DNA of 64,000 nt from Dastarcus helophoroides (taxonomy: Eukaryota > Arthropoda > Insecta > Coleoptera > Bothrideridae). Positions 11,513 to 24,044 of the stretch are shown in pieces; position 1 is the first letter of the stretch; every line of letters begins with the position of its first letter. The notes under the pieces are model-generated. The model made no database searches. It saw only the letters and a program-made list of their open reading frames with translations, and was not told where the DNA came from. A program made the translations under genes and the position numbers. Location: positions 17,209,267 through 17,273,266 of the forward strand of contig CM053332.1 of the NCBI GenBank assembly GCA_028583605.1, written 5' to 3'.

Positions 11513-12120
11513 AAATTTATACTTGAAAAGTTCAAATTTAAAATTTAAATTTCGATAAAAAAAAGATCGAAATTTAAGAATAACTCAAAATTTCAAGAGA
11601 TAAGCAGATTATATTTCTAGAAAAAGTTTCTTATTAGTAAACAACATTTTTCAAAAAAAATAACAGTTTCGGAATTAAGGAAAAAAAAAGTTTTGAAATA
11701 AATTAATTGTCAAAAATTCTTTTATAATTTCGACTTTTAAAATGGGAATTATTGAAATTTTGGAGAAAAATAATGAACATTTTTAGAAGAGTCTCAAAAT
11801 TTGGAAATTAAAATTAATTAAAATTTTGAAAGAAATTCATTAACAATTTACTGTTCTAATTCAATTTTTTTCTAGTAATCTTGAAGATCCAGAGACATTT
11901 GAAAAATCAAATATTCCAGCTTAAAGCCAATTTTTTGTGATTAAAATTCAAATTTTGGCAATTTATTTTTACATAAAAGGCAAGTTTTTTAAAAAAATTG
12001 TGTCAAAGCTTTGCACAATTCTAAAAATAGAAATTTTTGTTATTAATTTTTTTAAATTCGAGCGTTATTTCGAAATTTTTCTCAAAAAATGTAAAGTTAA
12101 AAAAAAACATTACCACTTTT

Positions 12121-12670
12121 TGTTCGGCACATGTTCTTGTGGAATTCTCCAGAAGAGAGAAATATCCCTACCTGCCTTTCCCTCTCCCATCAGAGGGTGC
12201 CTGCCTGCCTGGTCAACCCTCGACATTTTATACCAATATACAACGCCTTTTTCTCGGAAAACGGTTACTTTTAGCGACTTTGAGAAAGAGTACCTTTTTT
12301 GTATAAAAAATGTTGCTTTTTACGATTATGGCACTTTTGTGTCGAAATATTGCAATACAAAAAAGTTAGCGGCAAAAAATAATCGCGGGCAACCCCCTAC
12401 ACACCACGCTACTGCTTATTTAAAAAATATGTTACATGAGAATATGCCTAATCCAATTCTTTAACTGCTTGCCCAATTTCATGACTTTGCTACTAACCGT
12501 TAACTTTTTGTAGTAAAAAAACCACTTTAGGGGCGCCATCTTTAAATGGTCATATCTCCGTTAGGAGGCAATTTAAAGAAAAAAATGTATTTTCAACATT
12601 TTTCATATTTTAATGTGTAGAATATGCTCCTGAAGTAGCGGCCCGGACTTTTGTAACACCCTGTATACAT
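12121..12670 (-). mobile_element. TACAGGGTG-type element nested in hAT A1
   Basis: The sequence changes abruptly from hAT filler to unrelated, less biased sequence at about 12121 and ends at ACACCCTGTATAC. A3 (near 32340-32400) lacks it. Read on the minus strand it starts TACAGGGTGTTACAAAAG and includes CTAACGGAGATATGACC and a TGGCGCC block. That terminal word is widespread in insect repeats. No matching inverted end was found at the 12121 side, so the copy may be truncated or of another class. No coding capacity is convincing. Confidence 0.55.
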
Positions 12671-13582
12671 TCAAAAGGAGACCATGAATAAAACCACATT
12701 TAAAAGCAAGAAACAAGCTTATCATTTTTCTGGTCGTTCGAGTACGATCAAGTCAAAATATATCGAACACTTTTAAAAAATATAGCTAAAATTAAAAACG
12801 TCAAATCTTAAAAACTTTTGAAATTCTCGTAGAAAGTCAAATTTTCAAAAGAAGATAAGGATTTCGAAAAAAAATTTTAATTTTTAAAATGGTCGACATT
12901 TTCGATAATTTTGGAAATGTCAATGAAAGACGAATTTTTGGAAAAATATCGACATTTAAAATAAATTGCAAAGTTTTTAATTAAATTTTCAAAGAAGCTG
13001 AATTTTTTGAATATTGTAGAAAACTCAAAATTATCGAAAAATTCGTAATTATCAAAAAAGTTGAAATTTTGAATAGGTAAAATTTTGAAAAAAGTCGAAA
13101 TTTTCAATAGTTCAATTTTAAAAAGGATCTTTTCTATTAAGTCGAAGATTTAATTGGAAATGTTTAAAAAAATGTATAAATAAAATTTTTAAAAAGTTTG
13201 AAGCCTTTCAAAAAAAGTCAAGCTTTCAAAAAGAGTCGAAATTTTGAAAAAAAGTCGAAGTTTTGAAATGGAGTTGAAATTTTACGAAATATTAGTCGAA
13301 AATTAATAAAAGATTTTAAGAAATGTCTGTCTTAAAAAAATCACAATTTTCAAATTAAGGATCGACAGTTTGCAAAAAATGTCAACATTTTAAAAATAAT
13401 TGAAATTAACAAAATAGTCAAAATTTTTAAGTTTTTCAAAAATTTTATATTTTGGAAAATAACTAAAATTTTCGAAAAGTAACGTTTTGAAATGTCGAAA
13501 TTTTCTTTAGAAAATTTAAACATTTTAAAACACTAAACATTGTCGCAGCACCCCCATTAGTTCTGGCTGCGAGCCGCCACTG

Positions 13583-14212
13583 CTTCGAGTTAACTTTTTT
13601 TTGTAATTGTCGATAATTTCAAGTGTCTAAATATGAAATTCTTACTGTTTTTACTAAAATTTTCATCATAAATTCAAAGTTTTAGAATATTTTTATTTAT
13701 TAACTTAGCCTTTTAAATTCAAATATTGACTTTATTTTTCTTTCAGGTTAAACTTAGAATCTTTATGATTTTTGAATCTTGTTGACTGACAATGTTAATT
13801 AATTATTATAATTATTATATAATTAAATAGATTTGTAATAGCGACCTCACTACTGATAAATATGTAAATTATTATTTAAACAAATGAGAGTTTATGAATC
13901 TTTAAAAAAATCTTTCTGATGCACGACTATGATTTGATTTAGATAAGATTTTTAACCTTCTATTTTCATTTTTTTATAGTTTCTTTTAAAAAGAACTAAC
14001 CCATGTTTTGTCAGATGTCATGAGAAAGATTTAGAAATTTGTATACAGATTTCCAAATTTATAAAAAATATTTTAAGCAAACATAAAAATCTATAACATA
14101 AACTTGTCTCTTAAGAAGAAAGTGGACATTTTATAAAATATTAGAAAATATAGTACAAATACTGTTGAAGTTTACGAAATTTTTTTTAAGAAACAATCAC
14201 TATTTTAGATTG
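13583..14212. other. AT-rich sequence with an old F3-like remnant
   Basis: Near 13985-14035 the words GAACTAACCCATG and TTTTGTCAGATGTCATGAG resemble the F3 interior, but neither end nor target duplication is preserved. The rest is AT-rich non-coding sequence. Confidence 0.4.
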
Positions 14213-14455
14213 TAATGCGCAGATTAGTGGATTTAAACCAAACTGGAAAGATTTAATAAGATCGAAATCGGTATTTGGTTTCCAAACTCCGAATCTGACG
14301 AATCTTCGAACCTATTGGTCTGTGCATTAGAATCTAGTCTTCTGGGACTTTCCTAGAGAGCAATCGTTTTGCTAAGTATTTGTGGTTCAACGGTTGGTAG
14401 TTCGACTACTTATGACCCACTTACCGGTTAGAGGGCTGCATACTGCTTGCATACG
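14213..14455. mobile_element. F2 hairpin element, copy 2
   Basis: It begins with a degraded left arm (AATGCGCAGATTAGTGG), then GATCGAAATCGGTATTTGG and the right arm TCGAACCTATTGGTCTGTGC. The unpaired tail follows on the right: GTCTTCTGGGACTTTCC, TAGAGAGCAATCG and TTAGAGGGCTGCAT. The orientation is opposite to copy 1. Arms are more diverged than in copy 1, and no clear target duplication was seen. Confidence 0.7.
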
Positions 14456-14703
14456 TCACTTTTATGATAAAACAATTTAATTAATCAATTAGATTTATTG
14501 TGACAGTCAATAGAGGATATTAATTTAACATTTTTAATGTAATGTGGTGTCTTTTTTTTTACTTTTTTGAATATTAGATTGTTTCGTCGGTTAATTTTTT
14601 TTTACATTATTCACTGTTATTACTATTAGATCATTGTAGGTATGTTAATTACTTATTTTTAAATTATGTAAGACAAACTCTAAACTTCCTCTGATTTCGT
14701 ATT
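14456..14703. other. AT-rich non-coding sequence
   Basis: Short AT-rich spacer between F2 copy 2 and hAT A2. No feature seen. Confidence 0.5.
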
Positions 14704-17700
14704 CTAAATGGCAGTGGCGGCTAGCAGCTAAAACTGGAGGGGGTGCTGCGACGGCGTTTGTGTGTTAACATTGTGTAAAAGCAAATGAGTTCAAAAAATT
14801 AATAACAAATCAGCTCTGTTGCTTCTCAATGAACCTCCAATAGAAACCTCAACTTTAGGAAAAAAGGCAAAATTCGGGGAAAAATTGGAATTTTTTGATT
14901 AAATAATGAATTTTATCTGTTTTTTAGAAACTTTCCTGAGCTTGAAATATGTTTTTTTTTGAACGGATATTTTTTTTTCTTTTTAAACATAAACTTTTTG
15001 AAAAAAATGTCGAATTAGAACTCAAAATTAAGAAATAGTATCTATTTTTAAAATTGTTCGAAGTTTTGATACAAATTTCGAATAATCATTTGCAGTTCAA
15101 CTACAAATAAATTCCCAAAATGTGAATTTTAATCACAATCGACTTCACGCTGAAATATTTGATCTTTGAAGTTCCTCTGGGAACTTCAATATTACTAGAA
15201 AAAATTTAAATTAGAACATTAAATTGTCAATTAATTTAATATTTTGACTATTTTTAATTTCGAAATTTCGACTTTTCTAGAAATGTTGACTCATTTTTGA
15301 AAATTCCTACTTGAAAAGTTGAAATTTTGAGAATATTGTTGACAATTAATTTATTCCTTATTATTTATTTATTTTTTTTTTTCAAAAATTTTATAAACCA
15401 ATAACAAATTTCTAGAAAGGTTGTCTGCTTTTTCTCCAAATTTTGAGCTTAATCTTTAAATTTCAATATATTTTTTTTCGAAATTTGAAGGACTTGACAA
15501 TTCCAAGAATAAATTTAACAAATAAAAATAACAGTTCTAGAAAAATTGGAAATTTCGGTTCAGAATTTTCTTCGATTCTGCAATAGTGGTAAGTTTTTTT
15601 TAGTGAAATATCAAATCGCAAAAAATTTGAAATTTAGAAGGTTCATTTTTTTATGAAATTCAACATTTATCTCAAAATTAAACTTTTTTTTAAATTTCTT
15701 CGTTTTTTCCCAAAATGTTGACATTCTTAGAGAAATCTCAGGGTTTTTTTCTAAACATTTTTTGGCAAAATTTCTATATATAGAATAGATAAAAGCAATC
15801 ACTAAACACGTATTTAATCGATTTTAAAAATGTGAACCCCAAGCGGGGTGAAAAATGATATTTAACTGAACATTCAAATTTAAAATTTTCTTTTACAAGC
15901 CAAAAATTGGGTTTTGCAAAACAATTTTGCTCGAACAAAGGCAACTTTGAAAAGGTCGAAATTGTCGAAAAACTTTTAAAAAAATAATTTTGAAAACAAG
16001 ACGCATATTTAAGTCCTAAGGGGTAACAAACGGTATTATTAAATATTACAAAATGTCATCACTTTGTTTTATAAGCTAAAAATTAGGTTTACAATTTTGG
16101 CTCAACAAGACAAAATTGTGAAATGTTGAAAGTTTCGATAAAAATTGAAAATTTCGTTAATTAACATTTTGAAAAACTGTTTTAAAAAAGTCGAAATTTT
16201 TAAAAAGGGTCGAATTAAATCAAGACGGAATATTAAAAAAGGTGCAGATTTTCAAAAAAATCGAAAATTTCAAAAAATGTTTTAAATAGAAGTCGAAATT
16301 TAAAAGAAAAGCCGAAATTTCGAAAATAATTCGTAACTTTCAAAAGAAAAGTCAAAACTTCGAGAAAAGATCGAAAATTTAAAAAATAATTGGAATTTTG
16401 AATAAAAATGAAAATCATCAAAAATCAAAATATTTCAAATTCTGAAAAATCGAAATTTTCCAAATTTTGAAAAATCGAAATTTTTCAAGTTTTAAAAAAT
16501 CGAAATTTTCCAAATTTTGGAAAATTACACCACATCAGAATAGTCGTTATTACCAAGAAAAAAATATTAAAATTCGTGAAAAAATTTGAAATAAAAATCC
16601 AATTTTCAAGAAGGGTAGAATTTTGAAACATTCAACATTTAAAAAAAGAATAAATTTCCACAAAAGTAAATATTTTAATAAAACGGTAAGTTTTTAAAAC
16701 AGTACGATTTTTTGAAAATTTCAAACTTTTCAAAATAAGGTTAAAATTGAGGAGAACGATCACATTTTTGAAAAGCGGTCAACTTTTAAACCAAAATGCG
16801 GACATTTTTGAGGTTGAGATTTTGCAATTAAATCAAAAATGTCAGAAGAAGCGAAATTTTCACAAAAATTCAAAACTTCTAGGAACATACGAACGAAATT
16901 CTCAACAAAAGTGGAAATCTTCAAATGAAGTCAGAATCCGGAAAAAGGTCAAAATTTTAAAAGATTCGAATTTTCGTTGAAAGAAAATCGATATCTCGAG
17001 AAAAAATTTGAAATATCTGTACAAAAAAAAACGAAGTATTAGGAAAATAATCCATCGGCTATTACTTTCATTTAAAAAAAATTAAAATGTGGAAGCAATG
17101 GAAAATTTTCCTAACACTTTTTTGTTTCTTTCCAAAATCTTGACATTTTTATAGAAATGTGAGGATTTTTTTTTTAAAGTTGTTAGTCAAAATTATAAAA
17201 TGAATTTTAAAATGTCAAAATCCCTTAAAAAAAACCTAACATTTTTAAAGCAAATTAAAATCAGGAGAAGTTGAAATTTCCAGAAAAAATTTTAAGAACA
17301 AAATTTGCTGGAAAAGTAGAAATTTCGATAAAATTTATTTATATAATATATTTAGAAAAATATAAATTTTCCCAACAATAAAAAATAAAAATATTAGAAA
17401 AAACTAAAAATTTTTTAACAACACAGTATAAATTGCGAAATCAGGTAAAAACCCGAAGATTTCTTCTATCTTCTCAAAATGTTGACACTTTTAGGAAAAT
17501 TTAACCTTTTTTTTTCAAAATTCAATTCTTTCTCGAAATACTGATTTCTTTTCCAAAAGTTTTACAAAAGTTAGTTCTTAAAAAGGCGTTTTTTCATCAA
17601 AATTACAAATAAAATAGATTTTAGCAAATCATAACATGAAAGAAAGGTGAAGTTTTTATAAAAGAAATCGGAGAAAATTTAAAATTTCTATAAAAAAGTG

Positions 17701-17812
17701 TTTAAGGAAAAGTCTTCAAAACAGACCAAACTTTTTAAGAAAAAACTCGAAAGCGGAACTGGGGGTGCTGCAGTTCCTCAGTGCATATACGCGAGCCGCC
17801 ACTGCTAAATGG
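14704..17812. mobile_element. Non-autonomous hAT element A2 with perfect 8-bp target duplication
   Basis: Element 14712-17804 (3.1 kb) has ends CAGTGGCGGCT and AGCCGCCACTG and is flanked by perfect CTAAATGG repeats (14704-14711 and 17805-17812). Subterminal GGGGGTGCTGCGACG (left) and GGGGGTGCTGCAGTTCC (right) match A3 in the same orientation. The interior matches A3 around 15080-15600, lacks most of A3's left filler, and has its own block of A-rich AAAAGTCGAAATTTT repeats at 15860-17000. There is no transposase frame. It must depend on an autonomous hAT elsewhere. Confidence 0.9.
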
Positions 17813-18130
17813 TAAACAACGTCATCAAGCTTTTGCATTACTGAAATTTTATTTGCTTATATCTCCGGTTAGATAAAAGATATCGAGTTGCGGTTTTCAC
17901 TGATATCTAGGGCTTTCAATTCTCTATATTAAGATATCAAAATTGACATATCTTCCTATTTAATTTTTTTTAGAAAAACGCCGAAATTTGTTATTATTTT
18001 ATATAACGCGCTGTAGCAACGACGATAATTTTAAAATAAAAACATATGAAAGTGCTTTCGGTAGACTAAATAACACTCCTTTTATAGAGACTAAATTTGT
18101 TTAATTTTATTGTGGCTAATTGAAGTAAAT
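17813..18130. other. Unidentified repeat-like flank of the palindrome
   Basis: The words ATATCTCCGGTTAG here and GCTGAGATATAGCC near 18510 resemble sequences common in insect repeat families with ACAGGGTG- or CCACCCGG-type ends. Ends and class are unclear. Confidence 0.3.
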
Positions 18131-18345
18131 GGTATTTAAAAAATTTTTTTTCGATGTCTCCTCAGCACTTTATTTTTAGAAATAGAAGAAAGAGTGTGAA
18201 ACAAAAACATATTGAAACTGCTCTAGGATTACAATGCATGCATTGTAATCCTAGAGCAGTTTCAATATGTTTTTGTTTCACACTCTTTCTTCTATTTCTA
18301 AAAATAAAGTGGTGAAGAGACATCGAAAAAAAATTTCAATATACC
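18131..18345. repeat. Long near-perfect palindrome, about 107-bp arms
   Basis: The centre lies between 18238 and 18239 in CAATGCA|TGCATTG. Both arms carry TCTAGGATTACAATGCA, CATATTGAAACTGC, AAAGAGTGTGAAAC and CACTTTATTTTTAG, and then diverge slightly (CTCAGCACTT against the complement of AGTGGTGAAG) out to GGTATTT/ATATACC. There is essentially no loop, so single strands could extrude as a cruciform. Flanking sequence at 18345-18560 (GGCCACCCGGTACAT) looks like part of a wider repeat. Confidence 0.85.
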
Positions 18346-18772
18346 TTAATTAAGCAAAATTTCGAGAAAATCCTAATTTTCTATTTAGGTTCACATATTA
18401 CGCCACCTAGCGGTCATTTTAGAACCTCAAAAATATTTTCCAGCAATTTTTCAGGGCCACTTTTCTCAATGAAATTTATTTCTCAAAACTGTGGGTTGGT
18501 TCGTTGCTGAGATATAGCCGGCGTCCTTTCTTAGTTGGCCACCCGGTACATTACTTTTTTTTAATAAACTGTTCCCAAAAAAATCATGTCTAATTAAAAG
18601 GTAATTAATTTTTATCAAAGCCATCTATGATTTTTTGTCTTGTATCTTAGTGTCGAAAGAGCCATATGTAATAATCCGACGAATCTCTGCTTAACTGTTA
18701 AAAATTTCGAAATATTTGTAGGAACAAAAAATTTTTATTTTTTAATTCTGTACCTCTTAGAAAATATATATA
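18346..18772. other. Right flank of the palindrome
   Basis: Contains CACCTAGCGGTCATTTTAG and AGTTGGCCACCCGGTACAT, which look like part of an unidentified interspersed repeat. No protein frame of interest. Confidence 0.3.
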
Positions 18773-18855
18773 CAGGGTGTTTTATTAGAAAAAACGAAGA
18801 AAAATTACTTTATATTTTAGCCAATTCGGCATTGAATTTTGGATACCCTGTATAA
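18773..18855. mobile_element. Small TA-flanked MITE
   Basis: The ends TACAGGGTGTTTT and GGATACCCTGTA form a short imperfect inverted repeat. The terminal TA may be the target duplication, as in Tc1/mariner-type MITEs. The interior is about 60 bp with no coding capacity. Confidence 0.6.
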
Positions 18856-19082
18856 GTTAGGCTTAAGATACTTATAGCAAAGCAACCAAAGACCCACTAT
18901 AGTAAACACCTAGCGCAGCTTTGATTTTAGGGCGTTTTTGTATTTTTAATGAATTTTTAAAGAAAATGTTGCAATATATTTTTTTTCTCTTTATTTATTT
19001 ATTATTCAGGAATTTTTTAACTAAATTTAGCAATGTCAAAGGAATATTTAAAGTTGTCAGATAGGAACCCAAAAATGTAAAA

Positions 19083-19152
19083 AAATACAGGGAGTTCTAT
19101 TTAAAAAAATCCAACTTCAGCGTCTCACACTTTTTGGAGACACCCTGTACAT
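19083..19152. mobile_element. Small TA-flanked MITE, second copy type
   Basis: The ends TACAGGGAGTTC and GACACCCTGTA are inverted and end in TA. The interior shares little with the MITE at 18773 beyond the ends. Length is about 70 bp. Confidence 0.55.
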
Positions 19153-20114
19153 GTGAATATATTTTCCTAAAATACATTTTTGTACACAGTTAAGGTCTAC
19201 ATGTGATCGGAATTCCTAGCTTCTACCACTTGAAGTAGCGACAGAGCCTTGAGCTCCAATCCTTCAACTTGCAAACATTCGCACTGTAAATAAAACATCT
19301 GACGTTTTCCAATCACACTTACATTAAACTTAAATATTTACCTAATTCGAATTGATGACGCTTAGATAAGATATCTACTACTTGTACCTGATCTAAATTT
19401 TTAAATAAACCTGTAACGCTAACGAGATAAAAATAAAAACATATTTTAGTTCTCGTACGAATTATCTTCTGTCTACCATGTAAATATAAAACTTCGTCCT
19501 CTAGAATTTCATAAAATTACGGCTTGTCGTGGACGTTTTTTTTTTATCTCTCCGAGGCGAATCAAATAAAGTTTCCTTCGAACCGAAAGTGATGGATTCG
19601 GAGTGCATGAATGACGAAATGCGCTTTTCCTTTTCGCCCCCAAGTGATATTTCACTAACAAAAAAGTTACCCCCGTACATCCCGGCAGACAAAGCGTGAA
19701 AACTTTACTTTCTGCTTTTGGCATCAAACAATAACTTATATAACACATGTAGAGGGAAGTTTACAACAAAACAAAACAACCATGTAATAGATTGCTTTCC
19801 AGATACATAATGTATGTTGTTTGTGCAATAATGCTGCGCCCGTATACTGTGTAAACAATCGGATGTATAGCAAATTTTGTAGTTGGTGCCCTCCAATAGA
19901 GTAAATATATTCGACAATATTATAAGTAATATTTATTCTTGATAATTTATGAGGTGCGCGAGGTTTACATATTTATTTTTGGATGCGTTATGATCAACTG
20001 GCTTCATTTGATTGCTCTTTGTCTATCAAAAGATTTTAGGAAGTGAAAAAATGAATTTTAACAAGTTGCTGGCCTACGAATCACTACAATTTTGAAATTA
20101 TTATTATATATTGT
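19153..20114. other. Non-repetitive island
   Basis: The sequence is free of the oligomer filler and has a higher G+C share around 19500-19700 (GGCTTGTCGTGGACG, CCGAGGCGAATC). No frame shows recognisable domains or splice signals. It could be conserved non-coding DNA, judged by composition only. Confidence 0.3.
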
Positions 20115-20223
20115 TGGAATAGACGGATCCTCGGTTATCTTCAAACATTGAAATACAAATCTTTTTCACTGAAATCAACAAAGGTTAAAAAACACAACAA
20201 AGGGTGCTCTAACGCGTTTCGAT
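20115..20223. mobile_element. F1 element, copy 5 (left half only)
   Basis: A single arm runs from ACGGATCCTCGGTTATC to TAACGCGTTTCGATGC and breaks off at the point where the central hairpin would start. LINE1-like sequence follows directly. Confidence 0.7.
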
Positions 20224-20684
20224 GCTTTAATATTGTTGATAAAACTAACACACTACACACAATTACTTTGAGAAAAAGTCGAAGCATTGAAATTGTGCAT
20301 AACTATATGAAAACTAATTAAACTTAAGCCGCATAACATGTTCGAGCTGACCAGAAGCTAAAATGTATCTTGGTAACATGTCACTACTTACAATCACTTC
20401 AGTCACAGTGAGCGCAGCAAAGGGTTCTCCTCAAGGAGCTGCTTTATCTCCTCTGGCGTGGTCCATCGTGGTCGATGACCTCCTAAGCATACTACTAGGG
20501 CTTTGAAGCAATAGATTAATGTCATTATCAGGGGCAAAAACGATAAAATCTTGTCGAATTTAATGCAGAAAGTTGTAAGCACCATTGACAATTGTTGTTC
20601 AAAACAAGGGTTAAGGGTAAACCCAAATAAAACAATAATAATTCCTTTTACGAAGAGAAGGAAGCTAAATCTAACAACTCCCAC
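20224..20684 (+). pseudogene. LINE1 reverse transcriptase fragment (first piece)
   Basis: Translation gives an RT palm segment. The motif AAKGSPQGAALSPLAW (usual form PQG.LSP) lies at about 20410-20460 and is followed by SIVVDDLL. After frame damage comes SNLMQKVVSTIDNCCSKQGL, then RVNPNKTIIIPFTKRRKLNL up to the hAT B insertion point. The FADD catalytic box expected between these motifs is not readable, so the enzyme is dead. It continues after hAT B at 23606 (NGVQL, SSETKYLGIVL), which shows that one element was split. The RNase H and Cys/His region farther downstream places it with RNase H-bearing non-LTR retrotransposons (I/R1/LOA-like). The exact clade is not decided. Confidence 0.75.
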
Positions 20685-23605
20685 CAGGCTCGTAACCAGG
20701 ATTTTTTTTCGGAAGGGTGGGGGGGGGCTGCGATCCTTCTGCTAAATCTACCTAGTCTTTGTTTGCGCTTAGGTTAGAGCTAAGAAGCCACGGTCCAACA
20801 CTACTTTACTATTAATATTATTATTGTATACATGTATACTAATATATAAAAAAATACACTAAAACCATTTCTAGAGTCTAACTCTTCTAACATTCTGACA
20901 AAATAATTTAACAACAACGTTATCTATTTATCTGAATTTAATTTCTAAATAAAAACGGATGTGTGGGTTATCTTTGAACTGTTTTCTATAATCTGCACTT
21001 GTGTATGAAAAATTCTTCTAGAAAGTGCTCTATTTAAAGACATTGAAGTCAGTTGGAGAAAAATCTTTTTTTTTTAATTTTTTTCAAATTTCGATTAAAT
21101 TCATAATTTTAACTTTTATCTCAAATTTAAAGTTTGCACCCGAAAATTTAGAATTTGGATATTCCTTCTAAATTCTGGAAGATTAGATTTTTTTTTTAGT
21201 CCAAGTTTCCTCTTAGTGTCCACTTCTTTTTCTAACTGGCAACAACTTCAATTCCTACGTTTTTTATTTTGGGCAATTTTGAGAATTATTGTTGCTATCT
21301 GAATATGCAATGTCGAAATGCATTTGATACTTTCGAATTTCGAAAAAAAAGTTTTTGCTATTAAGTTATTTACCGCTTTTTGTAAGTTTTACCTTTAATC
21401 TCAAAATTTCGACCTTTTTTGAACATGTTCAATTTGAATTAGATTTTTTGCTAAATGCGAAGTATGTTAATACTTTTACCTTTTTCTCTCAAAATTCAAA
21501 TTTTAAAAATCTTGGTATTTACTTCAAAGTCACAAATATTTTTTTAAACTTCGATCCTTTCTAGAAACCTAAAAATTTCGCCAATATTTTTATGAAAAAT
21601 GTCAGATATCGAAATTCTGAACTTAGTCTTGAGTTTTTTTGAATTTTAATTCGAAATGTCTAGATAAGTCTACATTTAGAGTGGACAAACTCGTTCTAGA
21701 AAAAGTTTAATTACGACCGTGCTTATACCTAAAAATAACCAAATTTCATTATTAAACGTTTCTGAAAATATTACATGTTTTAAAAACTTTAAATTTCCGA
21801 ACAAAACTAGGATATGTTAATTCTTAATGTGACCTGTTCGAACTCAAAATGTTTAGTTTTTTAAATTCGAAATTTTAGAAATAAGTTTACATTTAGAATT
21901 ACTCTCTAAATCCGAAGAAAAAAGAAGCCATAATTTTTGAAAAAAAAAAAATTTTGGAGTCAAAAATTTTCTAAAAACAATCTCTTATTTCCAAAAGAGA
22001 AAATATAATAACAAAAACTAATAACACTCAACATTTTGCCTTGAAACAAAATTCAAAAAATAAACTTTGATATTTCCTGAAACTCTTAGTGTTTTCCCCA
22101 AATGGCCAGATGTCTAGACAGAAAAAAAAAATATTTTGAAGAAGTTTGAATTTTAAACCAGTGCTAATGTAAAAATTTTGAAAAATAAGCTTAAGTCATT
22201 AGGCTCATCTTTTTTTCAAAATTTCGACTTGAATCTTGACATTTTTAAACTCGTAAAAAGTTGTAAAAATTTTATAATTCAAGTTTTTCTAAAAATATGA
22301 ATTTAAAGTTGAAATGTCGTGATTAAAAGTACAATAAATTCTTAATGAAAGTTGAAATTTGATAACTAAGAGAGAAATGTCAATATTTTTTTGAAAGTTT
22401 TCACTTGGAATTCGAATTTTGGAGAAAAAAATCGAATTTTCGAAATCGTAATCGAAATATAAACGAATCAACTTCATAACAAAAAATTTCGCAATTTTCT
22501 ATTATGAAGTTAAGACTTTTTAATAAAATTAAAAATTTCGAATCAAGCTGATGGGTTAAAGTTATTAAAAAAATCCCGAATTTTTCAACTTAAAAATGCT
22601 CAAGTTTTGTAGTGAAACTAGAAATTTATAAAAGAATCGACATTTTAAGACATTTTTTTTTAAGTTCAATCGCCATGTTAGAAAAATTATAGAAGAAATT
22701 CATAAAAATAACTTATTAAAAAATGTCTTCTCATAATAATGTCTTATAAGATATTTTGATTTTTTAGTCATTCGAAATTTTATTCAAAAACTGAATTTAA
22801 AATTTAAATTTTTAGACTCCAAAACTGTAAAACTACTATTACAAAATCCAAGTTTTTCTCAAAATTTGGTGTTAAATCTCGAAAAATCGCTTGTATAAAT
22901 TTCCAGTTCTTCTCAAAATTTTTTTCTCAAAATAGAGACCTAAAGCTTGAAAAACTTGCAAATTCGACATTATTTTAATAAAATTCAAAACGTAGGATTG
23001 AAATTTCAACTAAAAAAAAGACATTTCAAGAAAAGTTTAATTTTTTCTAGAAACGAAATCTCAGATCTAAATGTCAAAATTTTGGAAAACATTCGAATGA
23101 GTTTAAGGTAAAAATTATAAGATTTAGGGCAAAAATTCGAGAATGAACTCGAAATCTTAAGAACTTCTTCATTTGAAAATGTTATAATCCTTTTGAATAT
23201 CCCGAATATAACCTAAAATCTATTATATTTTTTTTAAATTTCGACTGAGATATTAAGATGTTTTTTTTTTGTTAATTACGAGCTTTTGGCCTGTTAATGC
23301 CTTTTTTGAAGAGTATTTTACCTATTTGATACCCTCTTTAGCTTTTCGTTTTTGCCTAATTTAACATTTTACTCACCTTTTTACCTTGCTTGATTGTGCT
23401 TCAAATCCGGTCTCTAATAAAAAGAAATGGCGCCAAATTTGAAAAAAAACATCCTTGCATTTCAATACGAAAACAATGATTCATTAAAAATGTTTTTAAA
23501 AGATCGCACATCTGGAAAATTCAGTTCTATCTAGTGTGAAGCCAACAAATTTCGGGGGGGGGCTGAACTCCCTAGCTCCCCGCTGGTTACAGGCCTGACT
23601 TCCAC
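20677..23605. mobile_element. Non-autonomous hAT element B, inserted in LINE1
   Basis: Element 20685-23597 (2.9 kb) starts CAGGCTCGTAACCAGG and ends CTGGTTACAGGCCTG, an imperfect terminal inverted repeat. The flanks ACTCCCAC (20677-20684) and ACTTCCAC (23598-23605) form an 8-bp target duplication with one mismatch. G-runs lie just inside both ends. The interior is the same kind of AT-rich TTTCGA/AAAATT oligomer seen in the A and C families, although the ends are unrelated. No transposase is present. Removing it restores LINE1 reading continuity. Confidence 0.85.
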
Positions 23606-24044
23606 TATAAATGGAGTTCAACTCAAGTGAGACCAAATATCTAGGAATAGTCCTATACCAAAAACTCACCTGGAACCCTCATTTGACTGGAATAATCAAA
23701 CGCGTTCAGGACGTGCCGCAGATTATTCATCAAAACCTGGCGTCTGAAACCGAAAATGATTTATTGGTCATATAGGATGATAATTACACCCCTGATGACA
23801 TATGCTGGCCAAAAATAATGAAAAAAAAACACCACAAAACCTAATTGAATATAGTTCGAAGGTACGCATGTCTGGGTATAGCAGGCGCAGTGAACATCTA
23901 CTCAACAGCAGCAATGGAGGCAGAGACTAGACTAGACTAGACTGAACGTTACAATGTTGTCTCATGCGTACAGTTGAAGCTAAAATCCGGTGAAGTAGGG
24001 AGGTGCATTCCACTACTCTTTGATATGGTCGGATTAAGTAAAAT
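23606..24044 (+). pseudogene. LINE1 reverse transcriptase thumb / connection region
   Basis: Readable pieces in order are NGVQL, SSETKYLGIVLYQKLTWNPH, then CRRLFIKTWRLKPKMIYW, IVRRYACLGIAGAVNIYSTA, and LKSGEVGRCIPLLFDMVGLS. This is the usual post-palm layout of RNase H-bearing LINEs. Frameshifts separate the pieces and stops are present. A (GACTA)n microsatellite at 23924-23943 lies inside. LINE1-like reading is lost at about 24045. Confidence 0.7.

Larger units (their letters stand above)
9851..13582. mobile_element. Non-autonomous hAT element A1
   Basis: The terminal inverted repeats are CAGTGGCGGCT and AGCCGCCACTG. Subterminal matches to A2 and A3 (GGGGGTGCTGC at both ends, with distinct continuations) show that A1 lies in the opposite orientation. 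Flanks are CTCGAGTT on the left and C-TTCGAGTT on the right, an imperfect 8-bp target duplication; 8 bp is diagnostic of hAT elements. The 3.7-kb interior is AT-rich oligomer filler with no transposase. Segments such as 11886-11955 match A3 near 32530-32630. Two F3 hairpins and a TACAGGGTG-type element are nested inside. Confidence 0.85.

Noticed and set aside
11937..12464. A 175-codon open frame on the plus strand
   Set aside because: It spans the junction between hAT A1 filler and the nested TACAGGGTG-type element at about 12121. Composition is low-complexity (Lys/Phe/Ile-rich) on one side and unrelated on the other, so it is a chance frame.
23924..23943. A (GACTA)n array as a regulatory element
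   Set aside because: It is a very short microsatellite inside the LINE1 pseudogene with no other support.
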